Counted from the stretch's first letter, positions 1 to 10,229 are shown. The stretch is DNA of 64,000 nt from Thauera chlorobenzoica (GCF_001922305.1 NZ_CP018839.1:2852001-2916000), one strand, 5' to 3'. Notes: generated by a model from the letters alone, not told the origin. Translations and numbers: made by a program.

Positions 1-127
1 GTGCCGGGTAGCCGCGGCCGGCCTGCATGGCCTGCCAGACATCGGTCAGGCGCACGATGGCGCCGCGGATGTCGAGATCTTCGAGCAGGAAGCGCTGAAT
101 ATAGCTGGAAGGAAGAGGGGCGCTCAT
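1..127 (-). CDS. hslO: Hsp33 redox-regulated chaperone, N-terminal fragment
   Basis: Only the first 42 codons lie in the window and the gene continues beyond base 1. The visible start, [18 protein letters not shown] followed by [13 protein letters not shown], matches the N-terminus of Hsp33, where a QRF(L)-E-L-x-RG-x-VRL pattern is conserved. Hsp33 is a cytoplasmic holdase activated by oxidation of C-terminal zinc-binding cysteines, which are not visible here. Its ATG overlaps the TGA of the upstream arsC-like gene in an ATGA, so the two are probably translationally coupled. The family call is confident; integrity cannot be judged. Confidence 0.85.
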   Translation of the reverse strand, partial: MSAPLPSSYIQRFLLEDLDIRGAIVRLTDVWQAMQAGRGYPA

Positions 128-486
128 GGCTTGTTTCCGGCGAAGACGGCGGCGAAGCGTTCGGGGTCGAGACCGACGACGAGTTCGCCGGTGGCGGCCT
201 CGATCAGCGGGCGGCGGATCAGGCTGGGGTGGGCCTGCATCAGCGCGATCGCCGCTGCTTCGCTGGAGATCGTCTGCTGCTCGGGGGAGAGCCTGCGCCA
301 GGTCGTGCCCCGCTTGTTGACCAGCGCTTCCCAGCCGAGACGTTCGCACCAGCGCTGCAGGGTGGCGGTGTCGATGGCGGATTTCTTGTAGTCGTGGAAG
401 CGGTAGGCGACACCGGCGCCTTCGAACCAGGCGAAGGTTTTTTTCATGGTGTCGCAGTTCTTGATTCCGTGGATCACGGCTTGCAT
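124..486 (-). CDS. ArsC/Spx-family protein, YffB-like
   Basis: A 120-residue thioredoxin-fold protein of the ArsC/Spx superfamily. The N-terminus [16 protein letters not shown] carries the single family cysteine at residue 11, and [10 protein letters not shown] holds the conserved arginine region. True arsenate reductases use this fold, but YffB-type members have no settled substrate, so the activity is left open. I chose the ATG at 486 over the one at 498 because a GGAGAG ribosome-binding site sits just before it. The gene follows tex after a short gap and overlaps hslO by 4 bp. Confidence 0.85.
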   Translation of the reverse strand: MQAVIHGIKNCDTMKKTFAWFEGAGVAYRFHDYKKSAIDTATLQRWCERLGWEALVNKRGTTWRRLSPEQQTISSEAAAIALMQAHPSLIRRPLIEAATGELVVGLDPERFAAVFAGNKP

Positions 487-514
487 CGCACTCTCCATCT
501 GTTCGCGCCGTCCC

Positions 515-2929
515 TTACTTGCTGCTGCGCGCGCGTGCGAAAGCCTCCGCGAGCGCGCCGCCCGCGGCGGGAGTGCCCTGATCGCGGCGCCTTGCAGGCG
601 GGGTGTGCGGTTTGTCGCTGGTGGCGGGCAGGCGGCCGTCTCCGTTGCGGGGCGGGCGACGGTCGCCGTCGCGGTGCGCTGGTTGACGGGCTTGACCGGC
701 GCCGCGGTCGCGCGTCTCGGGGCGCGCGGCGGCGGGACCTTCGCTGCGGCGCGCTGCGGTGTCGTCGCCCAGGCGCATGGTCAGTGCGATGCGTTTGCGC
801 GCAGCGTCCACCTCCAGCACCTTGACCTTCACCACCTGGCCGGCCTTGACTACGCTGTGCGGGTCCTTGACGAAGGTGTTCGACAGCGCCGAGATGTGCA
901 CCAGGCCGTCCTGATGCACGCCGATGTCGACGAAGGCGCCGAAATTGGTGACATTGGTGACCACGCCTTCGAGCAGCATGCCCGGCTGCAGGTCCTTCAG
1001 CGTCTCGACGCCGTCGCGGAAGCTGGCGGTGCGGAACTCCGGGCGCGGGTCGCGGCCGGGCTTTTCCAGCTCGGCGAGGATGTCCTGCACGGTGGGCAGG
1101 CCGAAGCGCGCGTCGGTGAACTCGGCGGGCTTGAGCGACTTGAGGAAGCTGCCGTTGCCCATCAGCTCACGCACGCTCTTCTGCACCCGGGCGAGGATGC
1201 GCTCGACCACCGGATAGGCCTCCGGGTGCACCGAGGACGCATCGAGCGGGTTGTCGCCGCTCGGGATGCGCAGGAAGCCGGCGGCCTGCTCGAAGGTCTT
1301 GGGCCCCAGGCGCGGCACGCCCTTGAGCGCATCGCGGCTGCGGAACGGGCCGTGGGCGTCGCGGTAATCGACGATGTTGGCGGCAAGCGTCGAACTGAGG
1401 CCGGAGATGCGCGCCAGCAGCGGCACGGAGGCGGTGTTGACGTCGACGCCGACGGCGTTCACGCAGTCCTCGACCACGGCGTCGAGGCTCTTCGCCAGCC
1501 GGCCCTGGTTGACGTCGTGTTGGTACTGGCCGACGCCGATCGACTTGGGGTCGATCTTGACCAGCTCGGCGAGCGGGTCCTGCAGGCGGCGGGCGATCGA
1601 CACCGCGCCGCGCAGGCTGACGTCGACGCCGGGGAACTCGCGCGCGGCGAGTTCGGAGGCGGAATACACCGAGGCGCCCGCTTCCGACACCATGACCTTG
1701 GTCAGGCGCAGCTCGGGCTGGCGCTTGAGCAACTCGGCGACGAGCGCATCGGTCTCGCGCGAGGCGGTGCCGTTGCCGATCGCGATCAGCTCGGCGGAGT
1801 GCTTCTTCGCCAACGCGGCGATCGTGGCGAGCGCCGATTCGCGGTCGCGGCGCGGCTCGAAGGGGTAGACCGTGGCGGTGTCCACGAGCTTGCCGGTCGC
1901 ATCGACCACGGCGACCTTGACCCCGGTGCGGATGCCGGGGTCGAGCCCGATCGTGGCGCGCGTGCCGGCGGGCGCGGCGAGCAGCAGGTCCTTCAGGTTG
2001 CGGGCGAAGACGCGGATCGCCTCGTCCTCGGCGCGCTCGCGCAGCTCGCCCATCAGTTCGAGTTCGAGGTGGATCGAGATCTTCACGCTCCACGCCCAGC
2101 GCACCGTGTCGGCGAGCCAGCGGTCGGCAGGCCGGCCCTGGTTGCGGATGCCGAAGCGGGCGGCGATGCGGCCTTCGCAGGGGTGGGGCGCATCCGCGTC
2201 GGCGCGCTCGACCTCCAGCGCCAAGCGCAGCACGCCCTCGTTGCGCCCGCGCAGCAGCGCCAGCGCACGGTGCGAGGGGAGGGTGGTGATCGGCTCCTTG
2301 AAGTCGAACCAGTCGCGGAACTTGGCGCCTTCGGCTTCCTTGCCCTCGATTACGCTGGAGCGCACTTCGCCATGCTCGTGCAGATAGCTGCGCAGCTCGC
2401 CGAGCAGGGCGGCGTCTTCGGCGAAGGTCTCCATCAGGATCTGGCGCGCGCCGTCGAGCACGCTCTTCACGTCGGCGAAGCCGGCCTCGGCGTTGAGGTA
2501 GTTCGCCGCCTCCGTCTCGGGCTCGAGCGTCGGATCGGCGAGCAGCGCTTCGGCGAGCGGGCCGATGCCGGCCTCGCGCGCGATCTGCGCCTTGGTGCGG
2601 CGCTTGGGCTTGTAGGGCAGGTAGAGGTCTTCGAGGCGCTGCTTGGTGTCGGCGTCCTCGATCTCGGCGCGCAGTGCGGCGCTGAGCTTGCCCTGTTCCT
2701 CGATCGAGGCGAGCACGGTGGCGCGGCGCTCTTCCAGCTCGCGCAGGTAGCCGAGGCGCTCTTCGAGCGTGCGCAGCTGGGTGTCGTCCAGCCCGCCGGT
2801 GACTTCCTTGCGGTAGCGCGCGATGAAGGGGACGGTGGCGCCGTCGTCGAGGAGCTGGACGGCGGCGATGACCTGGCGCGGCGAGACGCCGAGCTCGTCG
2901 GCGATGCGGTGTTCGATCGGGGGCAGCAT
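515..2929 (-). CDS. tex: Tex, S1-domain RNA-binding transcription accessory protein
   Basis: At 804 residues this is a little longer than the usual 770-790. It shows the Tex order: helical N-terminal domain with [14 protein letters not shown] near residue 105, a YqgF-like RNase H fold containing [14 protein letters not shown] near residue 325, a helix-hairpin-helix region around 490-560, and a C-terminal S1 domain ([20 protein letters not shown], then GLVHIS) around 650-720. Tex binds nucleic acids and influences transcription and RNA turnover in the cytoplasm. After S1 there is an unusual 80-residue tail rich in Arg, Pro, Gly and Asp that looks disordered. It is separated from hexM by 165 bp, so it may have its own promoter. 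Confidence 0.95.
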   Translation of the reverse strand: MLPPIEHRIADELGVSPRQVIAAVQLLDDGATVPFIARYRKEVTGGLDDTQLRTLEERLGYLRELEERRATVLASIEEQGKLSAALRAEIEDADTKQRLEDLYLPYKPKRRTKAQIAREAGIGPLAEALLADPTLEPETEAANYLNAEAGFADVKSVLDGARQILMETFAEDAALLGELRSYLHEHGEVRSSVIEGKEAEGAKFRDWFDFKEPITTLPSHRALALLRGRNEGVLRLALEVERADADAPHPCEGRIAARFGIRNQGRPADRWLADTVRWAWSVKISIHLELELMGELRERAEDEAIRVFARNLKDLLLAAPAGTRATIGLDPGIRTGVKVAVVDATGKLVDTATVYPFEPRRDRESALATIAALAKKHSAELIAIGNGTASRETDALVAELLKRQPELRLTKVMVSEAGASVYSASELAAREFPGVDVSLRGAVSIARRLQDPLAELVKIDPKSIGVGQYQHDVNQGRLAKSLDAVVEDCVNAVGVDVNTASVPLLARISGLSSTLAANIVDYRDAHGPFRSRDALKGVPRLGPKTFEQAAGFLRIPSGDNPLDASSVHPEAYPVVERILARVQKSVRELMGNGSFLKSLKPAEFTDARFGLPTVQDILAELEKPGRDPRPEFRTASFRDGVETLKDLQPGMLLEGVVTNVTNFGAFVDIGVHQDGLVHISALSNTFVKDPHSVVKAGQVVKVKVLEVDAARKRIALTMRLGDDTAARRSEGPAAARPETRDRGAGQARQPAHRDGDRRPPRNGDGRLPATSDKPHTPPARRRDQGTPAAGGALAEAFARARSSK

Positions 2930-3094
2930 CGGATAGGGAGGAAAAGGCAGAAGCGGAGGGCTGGATGGTGCAGCAAGCGCCGGCCAGCGACAAGCATTCG
3001 GTACCGCGCGGGGGCGACAGGCCCGCTGACGGCGGACTCCTGCCGGTGCCCCGTGGCGAATGAAAGACGGCTGCGCAGGTGCGGGGGCCGTCCC

Positions 3095-3943
3095 TTACAG
3101 TGCGACCAGGGTCTGTCGCCCCCACCAGCTTTCGCCGGCGTCCACGCGTACCGGTCGGTGGGCGGCCGCGGCCTCGACACAGAGCATGCGGCGAAAACCG
3201 TCGGCGGGCAGGTCGGCGATCGTGGCGCTGCGCTCGACCCAGGGGTTCCATACCACGACGTCGCTGAAGCCGTCGGCGTTGACGCCGAGGCTGCGGTCGT
3301 ATTCGCGCAGCAGCAGCGGGCGCTTGACGTCATGGTAGATGCGGTCGGTTTCGGCTTCGATCAGCAGCACATCGCCGCTGTCGCGCCGGGTACGGCCGGC
3401 GTCGACCTGGTCGTGGTAGGTATAGCCGTGCAGGCCTTCGAGGCGGGACTGCTCGACCTCGCGCACGGCCAGATAGGTATGCAGCGCCGCGGTGAATTCG
3501 AGCGCTTCGCTGCCGGTGTTCTCGACCTCGAGTTCGAGATCGAGCCGGCTGTCCTCGATCAGGATGCCGAGTTCGGCCCAGAACGGGTACGGCCACAGCG
3601 CGCGGGTCGCGTCGCTGTCGCTCAGGGTGAGGGTGACGAGGGCGAAATCCTTTCCGCTGCGCTCGGCTGTGAGCGACCAGCTGATGGTGCGGGCAAAACC
3701 GTGCCGGGGCAGCGGACCGAGTTCGGCGAACTGCGGAAAGCACACCGGGACGCCGCCGCGGATCGCCGCGCTGCCGTCGAAGCGGGCCAGCGGGCTGAGA
3801 TACAGCCGTTCTTCACCGCCGGGCGGGATCCACGACAACACCTGGGCACCGTGCAGGCTGACAATCGCCCGGGCACCGGCGGCGGTGACGAGGTGCAATG
3901 CGGGCTGGCCGTGAAAGTCGATATGTTCGATCAGGGAAGGCAT
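3095..3943 (-). CDS. yeaD: D-hexose-6-phosphate mutarotase (aldose-1-epimerase fold)
   Basis: A 282-residue protein of the YeaD-type galactose mutarotase fold, which interconverts alpha and beta anomers of hexose 6-phosphates. Seen directly are GGVPVCFPQF and PRHGFAR near residues 63-86, the HTYLAV histidine near 153, and a C-terminal LCVEAA with the likely catalytic glutamate near 260. The length suits the family. It starts 3 bp after the upstream acetyltransferase stop codon, so the two are probably co-transcribed, although no functional link is obvious. Confidence 0.88.
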   Translation of the reverse strand: MPSLIEHIDFHGQPALHLVTAAGARAIVSLHGAQVLSWIPPGGEERLYLSPLARFDGSAAIRGGVPVCFPQFAELGPLPRHGFARTISWSLTAERSGKDFALVTLTLSDSDATRALWPYPFWAELGILIEDSRLDLELEVENTGSEALEFTAALHTYLAVREVEQSRLEGLHGYTYHDQVDAGRTRRDSGDVLLIEAETDRIYHDVKRPLLLREYDRSLGVNADGFSDVVVWNPWVERSATIADLPADGFRRMLCVEAAAAHRPVRVDAGESWWGRQTLVAL

Positions 3944-3946
3944 GGA

Positions 3947-6634
3947 TCAGTCCTGCAGCGACAGCACGCCGAGTTTGACCGAGCTGTCCTCGGGATCGTT
4001 GCTGATCACGAAGCCCAGCTTGTGCACGAACTTCAGCATGCGCTCGTTGTTGGCGAGGAAAACGCCGTTCATGTAGGAAATGCCGCGGCTGCGCGCGGTC
4101 TCGATGAGGACGCCCATGAGCTTGCGCGCCAGCCCGCGATGCTGCCAGTCGTCGGCCACCACCACGGCGAACTCGCAGGATTCGCCGTCGGGATTGACCG
4201 CGTAGCGGCAGACGCCGATTTCCTTCTCCCGCCCGTCCGCTTCCAGCGTGGCGAGGAAGGCCATCTCCCGGTCGTAGTCGATCTGGGTCAGGCGCGCGAC
4301 CATTGCCGGCGGCAGCTCGCGCATCGTGTTCATGAAGCGGTAGTACTTCGTTTCGGCCGACAGACCGCGGACGAATTCGATTTCGAGTTCGGCGTCTTCG
4401 GGCTTGATCGGGCGGATCGTCACCACCGTGCCGTCGGGCACCGTCCACGTGTTGATCAGGTGCGAAGGGTAGGGGTGGATCGCCATGTGGTCATAGCGAT
4501 CGGCGGTTGGCGATACGTTGTCGACCATGATCCGGGCATCGACCGCGACGACGCCGTGCTCGTCCACGATCAGCGGGTTGATCTCCATCGCAGTGATCCA
4601 CGGCAGCTCGCAGACCATTTCCGAGACCCGCAGCAGCACCAGTTCGAGCGCGCCCATGTCGATCGCCGGCATGTTGCGGAATTCGCCCAGGCGTGCCGAG
4701 ATCCGTGTCGAGCGGATCATGTCCCTGACCAGGAAGCTGTTGAGCGGCGGCAAGGCGACGGCGATGTCGCGGTTGTCCTCGACCAGGTTGCCGCCTTCGC
4801 CGAAGGCGATCGCGGGGCCGAACACCGGGTCGCGCTTGACGCTCACCACCAGCTCACGGCCGTTGCGCTTCTGGATCATCGGCTCGATGGCAATGCCGTT
4901 GATCTCGGCGTCGGGCCGCACCCGCTTCACCTCGTCGATGATTTCCTGGTAGGTCGAGCGTACCGCGGCGAGGCTGCGGATGTTCAGGCGCACCCCGCCG
5001 ACTTCGGACTTGTGAGCGATGCTCGGTGAATCGATCTTCATCACGATCGGCAAGCCGATCTCGGCCGACAGCACCATCGCCTCGGCCGCTGAGCGGGCGA
5101 CCACGGTCTGCGCGATGGGGATGCGGAAGGCGGCCAGCAGCGCCTTCGATTCCATCTCGTTGAGCTTGCTGCGACGCTCGGACAGCGCCATCTCGATCAC
5201 CAGGCGGGCGCTTTCGATCGACGGCGGCGACAGGTGCGACAGCGAGGACGGCGTCTGCATCAGCAGCTTCTGGTTCTGGTAATAGGCGGAAATGTGGCTG
5301 AACAGCTCCACCGCCGGCTCCGGGGTGCGGAAATGGGGGATGCCGGCGGCGGTGAAGCGGTGGCGTGCCTCGCCGACCAGGTCTTCGCCCATCCAGCAGG
5401 TGACCACCGGCTTGTCGGCGGTCTTTTCGAGCTCGATGACGACATCGGCAACGCCGGTCGGGTCGCTCACCGCCTGCGGTGTCAGCAATACCAGCACGCC
5501 GTCCACGTTCGGCCCTTCGAGGACCGCCTTGAGGGCGTGGCGATAGCGTTCGGGGCCGGCGTCACCGAGGATGTCGACCGGGTTGCCGCGCGACCAGCTT
5601 GCGGGCAGCCCGGCATTGAGCTTCTCCAGGGTGGAGTCGGCGAACTCGGCGAGGGGGATGCCGATGTCTGCGGCGCGGTCGGCCGCCATCACGCCCGGCC
5701 CGCCACCGTTGGTGATGATCGCCAGGCGGTTGCCGCGCGGGCGGAAGTGCGAGAACAGCGCGTTGGCGGCGGCGAACAGCTGGCCCATGTTGTACAGGCG
5801 GATCACGCCGGCGCGGCGCAGCGCGGCGTCGAACACCGCGTCGTCGCCCATCGGCGCGCCGGTGTGGGACAGGATCGCGCGCGAGGCGTCGGGGTGGCGC
5901 CCGGCCTTGATCAGCAGCACCGGCTTGACCCGGGCCGCCGCGCGCAGCGCGCTCATGAAGCGGCGGGCGTCGCGCACGCCTTCGACGTAGAGGAAGATGC
6001 TCTCGGTGCGCGGGTCGGAGATCATGTATTCGAGCACTTCGCCGAAGTCGATGTCCGACGACGAGCCCAGCGACACCACCGCCGAAAAGCCGACGTTGTT
6101 GGGCTTGGCCCAGTCGAGGATCGCCGCGCACAGGCCGCCGGACTGCGAGATCAGGCCGATGCTGCCCTTGAGCGCGCTGGCGTGGGCGAAGGTGGCGTTG
6201 AGGCCCAGTTGCGGGCGCATGATGCCCAGGCAGTTGGGGCCGAGCAGGCGGATGCGGTGACGGTGGGCGGCATCGACGACCTGGCGCTCGAGCAGCTCGC
6301 CGCGCGGGCCGGCTTCGGAGAAGCCCGCCGACAGCAGGATCGCCGCCTTCACTCCGGCACGGCCGCAGGCGTCGATGATCGCCGGCGCCTTCTCGGCGCG
6401 CACCGCGAGCGCGACCAGGTCCAGGCGCTGCGGCACGTCCTCGACCGACTTGTAGCAGGCCACCCCATGCACGCTCTCGTGCTTGGGATTGATCGCGAAC
6501 AGCTTGCCCTTGTACCCGGCCTCCAGCATGTTGCGGATGAGCACGCTGCCGAGGGCGTTCTCACGTTCGCTGGCGCCGATGATGCCGACGGAGCGGGGCT
6601 CGAGCAGCGGGGTGAGGTAGTGCTTGTCTTTCAT
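3947..6634 (-). CDS. NDP-forming acyl-CoA synthetase/GNAT fusion, Pat-like protein acetyltransferase
   Basis: The 895-residue protein begins at MKDKHYLTPLLEPRSVGIIG, giving a CoA-binding Rossmann domain (residues 10-130), a succinyl-CoA-ligase-like region (150-450), an ATP-grasp domain (about 490-700) and a C-terminal GNAT acetyltransferase domain (about 725-880, with the acetyl-CoA loop around HRGLARKLM). This is the architecture of Salmonella Pat/YfiQ, which acetylates lysines of acetyl-CoA synthetase and other enzymes. The family's ligase histidine region (ILSHTGAPMG) is present, so residual ligase activity cannot be excluded. An upstream in-frame TTG at 6697 has weaker support than this ATG. 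Confidence 0.88.
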   Translation of the reverse strand: MKDKHYLTPLLEPRSVGIIGASERENALGSVLIRNMLEAGYKGKLFAINPKHESVHGVACYKSVEDVPQRLDLVALAVRAEKAPAIIDACGRAGVKAAILLSAGFSEAGPRGELLERQVVDAAHRHRIRLLGPNCLGIMRPQLGLNATFAHASALKGSIGLISQSGGLCAAILDWAKPNNVGFSAVVSLGSSSDIDFGEVLEYMISDPRTESIFLYVEGVRDARRFMSALRAAARVKPVLLIKAGRHPDASRAILSHTGAPMGDDAVFDAALRRAGVIRLYNMGQLFAAANALFSHFRPRGNRLAIITNGGGPGVMAADRAADIGIPLAEFADSTLEKLNAGLPASWSRGNPVDILGDAGPERYRHALKAVLEGPNVDGVLVLLTPQAVSDPTGVADVVIELEKTADKPVVTCWMGEDLVGEARHRFTAAGIPHFRTPEPAVELFSHISAYYQNQKLLMQTPSSLSHLSPPSIESARLVIEMALSERRSKLNEMESKALLAAFRIPIAQTVVARSAAEAMVLSAEIGLPIVMKIDSPSIAHKSEVGGVRLNIRSLAAVRSTYQEIIDEVKRVRPDAEINGIAIEPMIQKRNGRELVVSVKRDPVFGPAIAFGEGGNLVEDNRDIAVALPPLNSFLVRDMIRSTRISARLGEFRNMPAIDMGALELVLLRVSEMVCELPWITAMEINPLIVDEHGVVAVDARIMVDNVSPTADRYDHMAIHPYPSHLINTWTVPDGTVVTIRPIKPEDAELEIEFVRGLSAETKYYRFMNTMRELPPAMVARLTQIDYDREMAFLATLEADGREKEIGVCRYAVNPDGESCEFAVVVADDWQHRGLARKLMGVLIETARSRGISYMNGVFLANNERMLKFVHKLGFVISNDPEDSSVKLGVLSLQD

Positions 6635-6803
6635 GGTGTGGCTCTGGATGGGCTCTGGGGATATCGGGCGCAGGCCCGCACGATGACATACGTCCAATTT
6701 TTCTTCGAATTTTTCAATAATGCCCGATTATATACTGCAGTGCACAATCGATTGCTGTCCGATTCCGCTCATGTCGCGCGCCGGGGTGCGGAGCGGCCTC
6801 GGC

Positions 6804-6809
6804 TAGAAT
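6804..6809 (+). promoter_or_regulatory. putative -10 element (TAGAAT) for the methyltransferase gene
   Basis: TAGAAT lies 46 bases before the ATG at 6856, in the context GGCTAGAATCGGGG that recurs before ispD in this window. No convincing -35 box is seen at the right spacing. Confidence 0.4.
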
Positions 6810-6855
6810 CGGGGCATTCTCTTCAACGCGAATCCGTCTACAGGGCATTGCACCG

Positions 6856-7407
6856 ATGATCGAGCACCACACTTCCAGTGCGCTCACGCCTTCGGCCTGG
6901 GTCACCCGCTTCGCCTCCCTGATCGCGCCCGCCGGACGGGTGCTCGACTACGCCTGCGGCAGTGGCCGCCATGCACGCTGGCTGGCGCAGCACGGTTTCC
7001 GCGTCGACGCGGTCGACCGTGACGGCATCGCCCTGCAACTGCTGCAGGGCCTGCCCCGGCTGGAAACGCGAGAACTCGACCTCGAAGGTGAGGACTGGCC
7101 TTTCGAGCGCGCCGGCTACGACGGCGTGGTGGTCTGCAATTACCTCTACCGGCCGCGCTTCGATGCCATGCTGGAGCTGCTGCGGCCGGGCGGAGTGCTG
7201 ATCTACGAAACCTTTATGGCCGGCAACGAGCGCTTTGGCAAGCCGAGCCGCCCCGACTTCCTGCTCCAGCCCAACGAGCTGGTGCATCGCCTGCGGGACA
7301 ACTGGACCATCGTCGCGTTCGAGCAGGGCGAAATCCGGACCCCGCGCGCCGCGGCCGTGCAGCGGGTGTGCGCGATCAAGGGCAGGGCGCTGGCCGTGCT
7401 GCCCTGA
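6856..7407 (+). CDS. class I SAM-dependent methyltransferase
   Basis: A 183-residue single-domain protein. Motif I is VLDYACGSGRHARWLA near residue 33, followed by an acidic VDAVDRD strand and a motif-IV-like VVVCNYLYRP, which define a Rossmann-fold SAM methyltransferase of the TehB/UbiE-like size class. The substrate cannot be told from sequence. It stands alone, divergent from the pat-like gene and convergent with mnmH, whose stop is 6 bp away. Confidence 0.85.
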   Translation: MIEHHTSSALTPSAWVTRFASLIAPAGRVLDYACGSGRHARWLAQHGFRVDAVDRDGIALQLLQGLPRLETRELDLEGEDWPFERAGYDGVVVCNYLYRPRFDAMLELLRPGGVLIYETFMAGNERFGKPSRPDFLLQPNELVHRLRDNWTIVAFEQGEIRTPRAAAVQRVCAIKGRALAVLP

Positions 7408-7413
7408 GTAACC

Positions 7414-8463
7414 TTACCCGGTCTGCTCGAGGATGCGCTGTGCCAGCGCCCGGATGCCTTCGGGCCCGAGATCCGTCGTCTCGATACGGGGGGCCTCGCC
7501 GTAGCCGAGGTAGTTGCCGTGCTGGGAGCGCCGGTAAAGGGGGTCGTAATGCAGGTCGATGAGTTCGCCGAATAACTCCGGGAGGGCGCCGGCATCGGCC
7601 ATCGCCTGCCAGCGTGCCAGTGTCTCCCGGCTCTGGAGTTCGCGCAGGCGCAGCAGGTTGTGCTTGAGGGTGGCGATGTCCTCACCCAGATAGGCATAGT
7701 CGCGCACCAGGAAGTCGAGGCGGGCATCGCGGCTGGCGTCGATCATGACGCAGGGCGCGCGCCGCATCGTCAGGATCAGCGCCTCGGGCACGAACAGCAG
7801 GCCGATCTTGCGGCTTTCGGCTTCCACATAGACCGGGCGCGCCGGATCGATGGCCTGCAGCCGGGTAAACAGCCTCGTCTCGAAATGCTTCTGTGAAGGC
7901 TGGGGGCGATCGGGAAGCGCCCCCAGCACCGAACCCTTGTGTGCGGCGAGGTCTTCGAGATCGAGCGTCTGCGCGCCGAGCGCGGCGAGCGCGTCGAGCA
8001 CCCGGGTCTTGGCGCTGCCGGTCGGGCCGCAGACGATGCGCAGCTGCAACTGCGGGGCGATGCGCTCGGTCTCGGCGATCACGAGGTGGCGGAATGCCTT
8101 GTAGCCGCCTTCGAGCTGGCAGGCATCCCAGCCCACCATGCGCAGCCAGGTGGTGAACGAGCCGCTGCGCTGGCCGCCGCGCCAGCAATACACCAGCGGC
8201 CGCCAGTTCTTGGGTTTATCCTTCAGGCAGGTCTGCAGGTGGTGGGCGATGTTGGCTGCGACCAGCGCGCCGCCGACGCGCCGTGCCTCGAACGCCGATC
8301 GCTGCTTGTAGATCGTGCCGACGACGACGCGCTGCGCGTTGTCGAGCACGGGCAGGTTCACCGCCCCCGGCAGGTGGTCGGTGGCGAATTCCGCGGGCGT
8401 GCGCGCATCGATGATCTCGTCAAATCCGGACAGCTGTGCTACGGTCGCGACGCCTTTCTGCAT
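7414..8463 (-). CDS. mnmH: tRNA 2-selenouridine synthase
   Basis: About 349 residues from MQKGVATVAQLSGF. The N-terminal rhodanese domain (FDEIIDARTPAEFATDHLPGA) carries its catalytic cysteine in VYCWRGGQRSGS, and the C-terminal half has a P-loop, CGPTGSAKTRVLDAL. MnmH (SelU/YbbB) geranylates and then selenates 2-thiouridine at the wobble position of tRNAs using selenophosphate. The gene is divergent from selD, which makes selenophosphate, with 55 bp between the starts, so the context strongly supports the call. An upstream in-frame start at 8496 would cut into that shared promoter region. Confidence 0.94.
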   Translation of the reverse strand: MQKGVATVAQLSGFDEIIDARTPAEFATDHLPGAVNLPVLDNAQRVVVGTIYKQRSAFEARRVGGALVAANIAHHLQTCLKDKPKNWRPLVYCWRGGQRSGSFTTWLRMVGWDACQLEGGYKAFRHLVIAETERIAPQLQLRIVCGPTGSAKTRVLDALAALGAQTLDLEDLAAHKGSVLGALPDRPQPSQKHFETRLFTRLQAIDPARPVYVEAESRKIGLLFVPEALILTMRRAPCVMIDASRDARLDFLVRDYAYLGEDIATLKHNLLRLRELQSRETLARWQAMADAGALPELFGELIDLHYDPLYRRSQHGNYLGYGEAPRIETTDLGPEGIRALAQRILEQTG

Positions 8464-8518
8464 GGTTTTTCCGGGCGCGCGGCGCGTGGCCGGCACAGCC
8501 CTTCACTCCTTTCCGACG

Positions 8519-9559
8519 ATGAATGAAATCAAACTGACCCAATTCTCCCACGGCGGCGGATGCGGCTGCAAAATCGCCCCGGGGGTACTCTCCGAGCTGC
8601 TGGCGAAAATGCCGCCAGGAGTGGTGCCGCCCGAACTGCTGGTGGGGACCGATACCGCCGACGACGCGGCAGTGTACAAGCTCAACGAGCGCCAGGCGAT
8701 CGTCGCCACCACCGACTTCTTCACCCCGATCGTGGACAACGCGCGCGACTTCGGCCGCATCGCCGCCACCAACGCCTTGTCCGACGTCTATGCGATGGGC
8801 GCCACACCGATCCTGGCGCTGGCCGTGGTGGGCATGCCGCTCGACAAACTGCCGCCCGAAGTCATCGGCGAAATCCTGCAGGGCGGCGCCGAAGTCTGCC
8901 GCGCCGCCGGCATCCCGATTGCCGGCGGGCATTCGATCGACGTCCTCGAGCCGATCTACGGCCTGGTCGGGCTGGGCGTCGTCGATCCGGCCCGGGTCCG
9001 CACCAATGCCGGCGCACACGCCGGAGACGTGCTGATCCTGTCCAAGCCGCTCGGCATCGGCATCCTGTCGGCGGGGCTCAAGAAAGGCCGGCTCTCCGCC
9101 CACGGCTACGCCGAAATGCTGCGCTGGACGACGACCCTCAACCGTGCCGGCGCGCACCTGGCCGACATCGACGGCGTGCATGCGGTGACCGACGTCACCG
9201 GCTTCGGCCTCGCCGGCCATCTGCTCGAGATGTGCCGCGGCGCCGGACTCGGCGCGGCGCTGCAGTTCGACCGCCTGCCGGTGATCGCGGAAGCGCTGGC
9301 GCTGGTTCAGGCCGGCGTCGCCACCGGCGCCTCGGAGCGGAACTGGGCGAGCTACGGCGAGGCCATCGATCTGGCGGACACGGCGCCCGAGTGGCAGCGC
9401 AGGCTGCTCACCGACCCGCAGACTTCGGGCGGGCTGCTGATCGCCTGCGCACCGCAGGCGGTCGACGCGGTGCAGGCGGCGATCCTGGCCGAGCAGGGTG
9501 AAGCCGGCGCCGTGATCGGCACGATGGAGGCCGGTCCGGCGCGTGTCGGCATCGCCTGA
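8519..9559 (+). CDS. selD: selenide, water dikinase (selenophosphate synthase)
   Basis: A 346-residue protein starting MNEIKLTQFSHGGGCGCK. It makes selenophosphate from selenide and ATP. The catalytic position is an ordinary cysteine (Cys15 in GGCGCK, followed by Lys18), not selenocysteine, and the ATP-binding segments GTDTADDAAVYKL and ATNALSDVYAMGATP are intact. With mnmH divergent beside it, its local role is to supply selenium for tRNA modification; no selA or selB is visible in the window, so use for selenoproteins cannot be judged. Confidence 0.96.
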   Translation: MNEIKLTQFSHGGGCGCKIAPGVLSELLAKMPPGVVPPELLVGTDTADDAAVYKLNERQAIVATTDFFTPIVDNARDFGRIAATNALSDVYAMGATPILALAVVGMPLDKLPPEVIGEILQGGAEVCRAAGIPIAGGHSIDVLEPIYGLVGLGVVDPARVRTNAGAHAGDVLILSKPLGIGILSAGLKKGRLSAHGYAEMLRWTTTLNRAGAHLADIDGVHAVTDVTGFGLAGHLLEMCRGAGLGAALQFDRLPVIAEALALVQAGVATGASERNWASYGEAIDLADTAPEWQRRLLTDPQTSGGLLIACAPQAVDAVQAAILAEQGEAGAVIGTMEAGPARVGIA

Positions 9560-9604
9560 ACGGGGGGCGCGGTCGGTGTATTTTCTACGCGGGGGCGGGC
9601 AAGC

Positions 9605-10229
9605 TTACCTTTCCGCCCTGCGCTTGGCGGTATGCCGCGGCGCGAGCAAGGGCTCAAGCCCCTGCCACACCGTTTCGAGCACGAGCGCCTGGGCCTCGGC
9701 GTTGGGATGGATGCCGTCGGCGAGGAACAGCTCGGGTCGATCGGCAAAGCCTTCCAGCAGAAAGGGGACCAGGGCCACGTCTTCGTTCCGGGCGACGTCG
9801 GCATAGGTCTGGGCGAAGCGTCGGGTATAGGCCGGGCCGTAGTTCGGCGGCATCTGCATGCCGATCAGCAGGACCCGGGCGCCGCTCTCCCGGGCGGTGG
9901 CGATCATCGCCTGCAGGTTGTCGGCGAGCAGCTGCGGGCGCAGCCCGCGCAGGCCGTCGTTGGCGCCGAGTTCGAGGATCAGGATTTCGGGCTGATGCTG
10001 TTCGAGGGCTTGCGGCAGCCGAGAGCGCCCGCCGGCCGAGGTTTCGCCCGAGATGCTTGCGTTGACCACCGTGTGGCGGAACCCTTCGTCCTGCAGGCGC
10101 GTCTGCAACAAGGCCGGCCATGCCTCTCCGCGGCGCAGGCCGTAGCCGGCCGACAGGCTGTCGCCCCACACCAGGATCGTTGCGGCGTGGGCCGTGCCGG
10201 CGAACAACACGATGAAAAAGAAGGTAGCG

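Noticed and set aside
446..5029. A plus-strand open frame of over 1,500 codons opposite tex and the Pat-like gene
   Set aside because: It spans several well-supported minus-strand genes and shows Asp/His/Val/Arg-rich text typical of antisense GC-rich frames. No domain is recognised.
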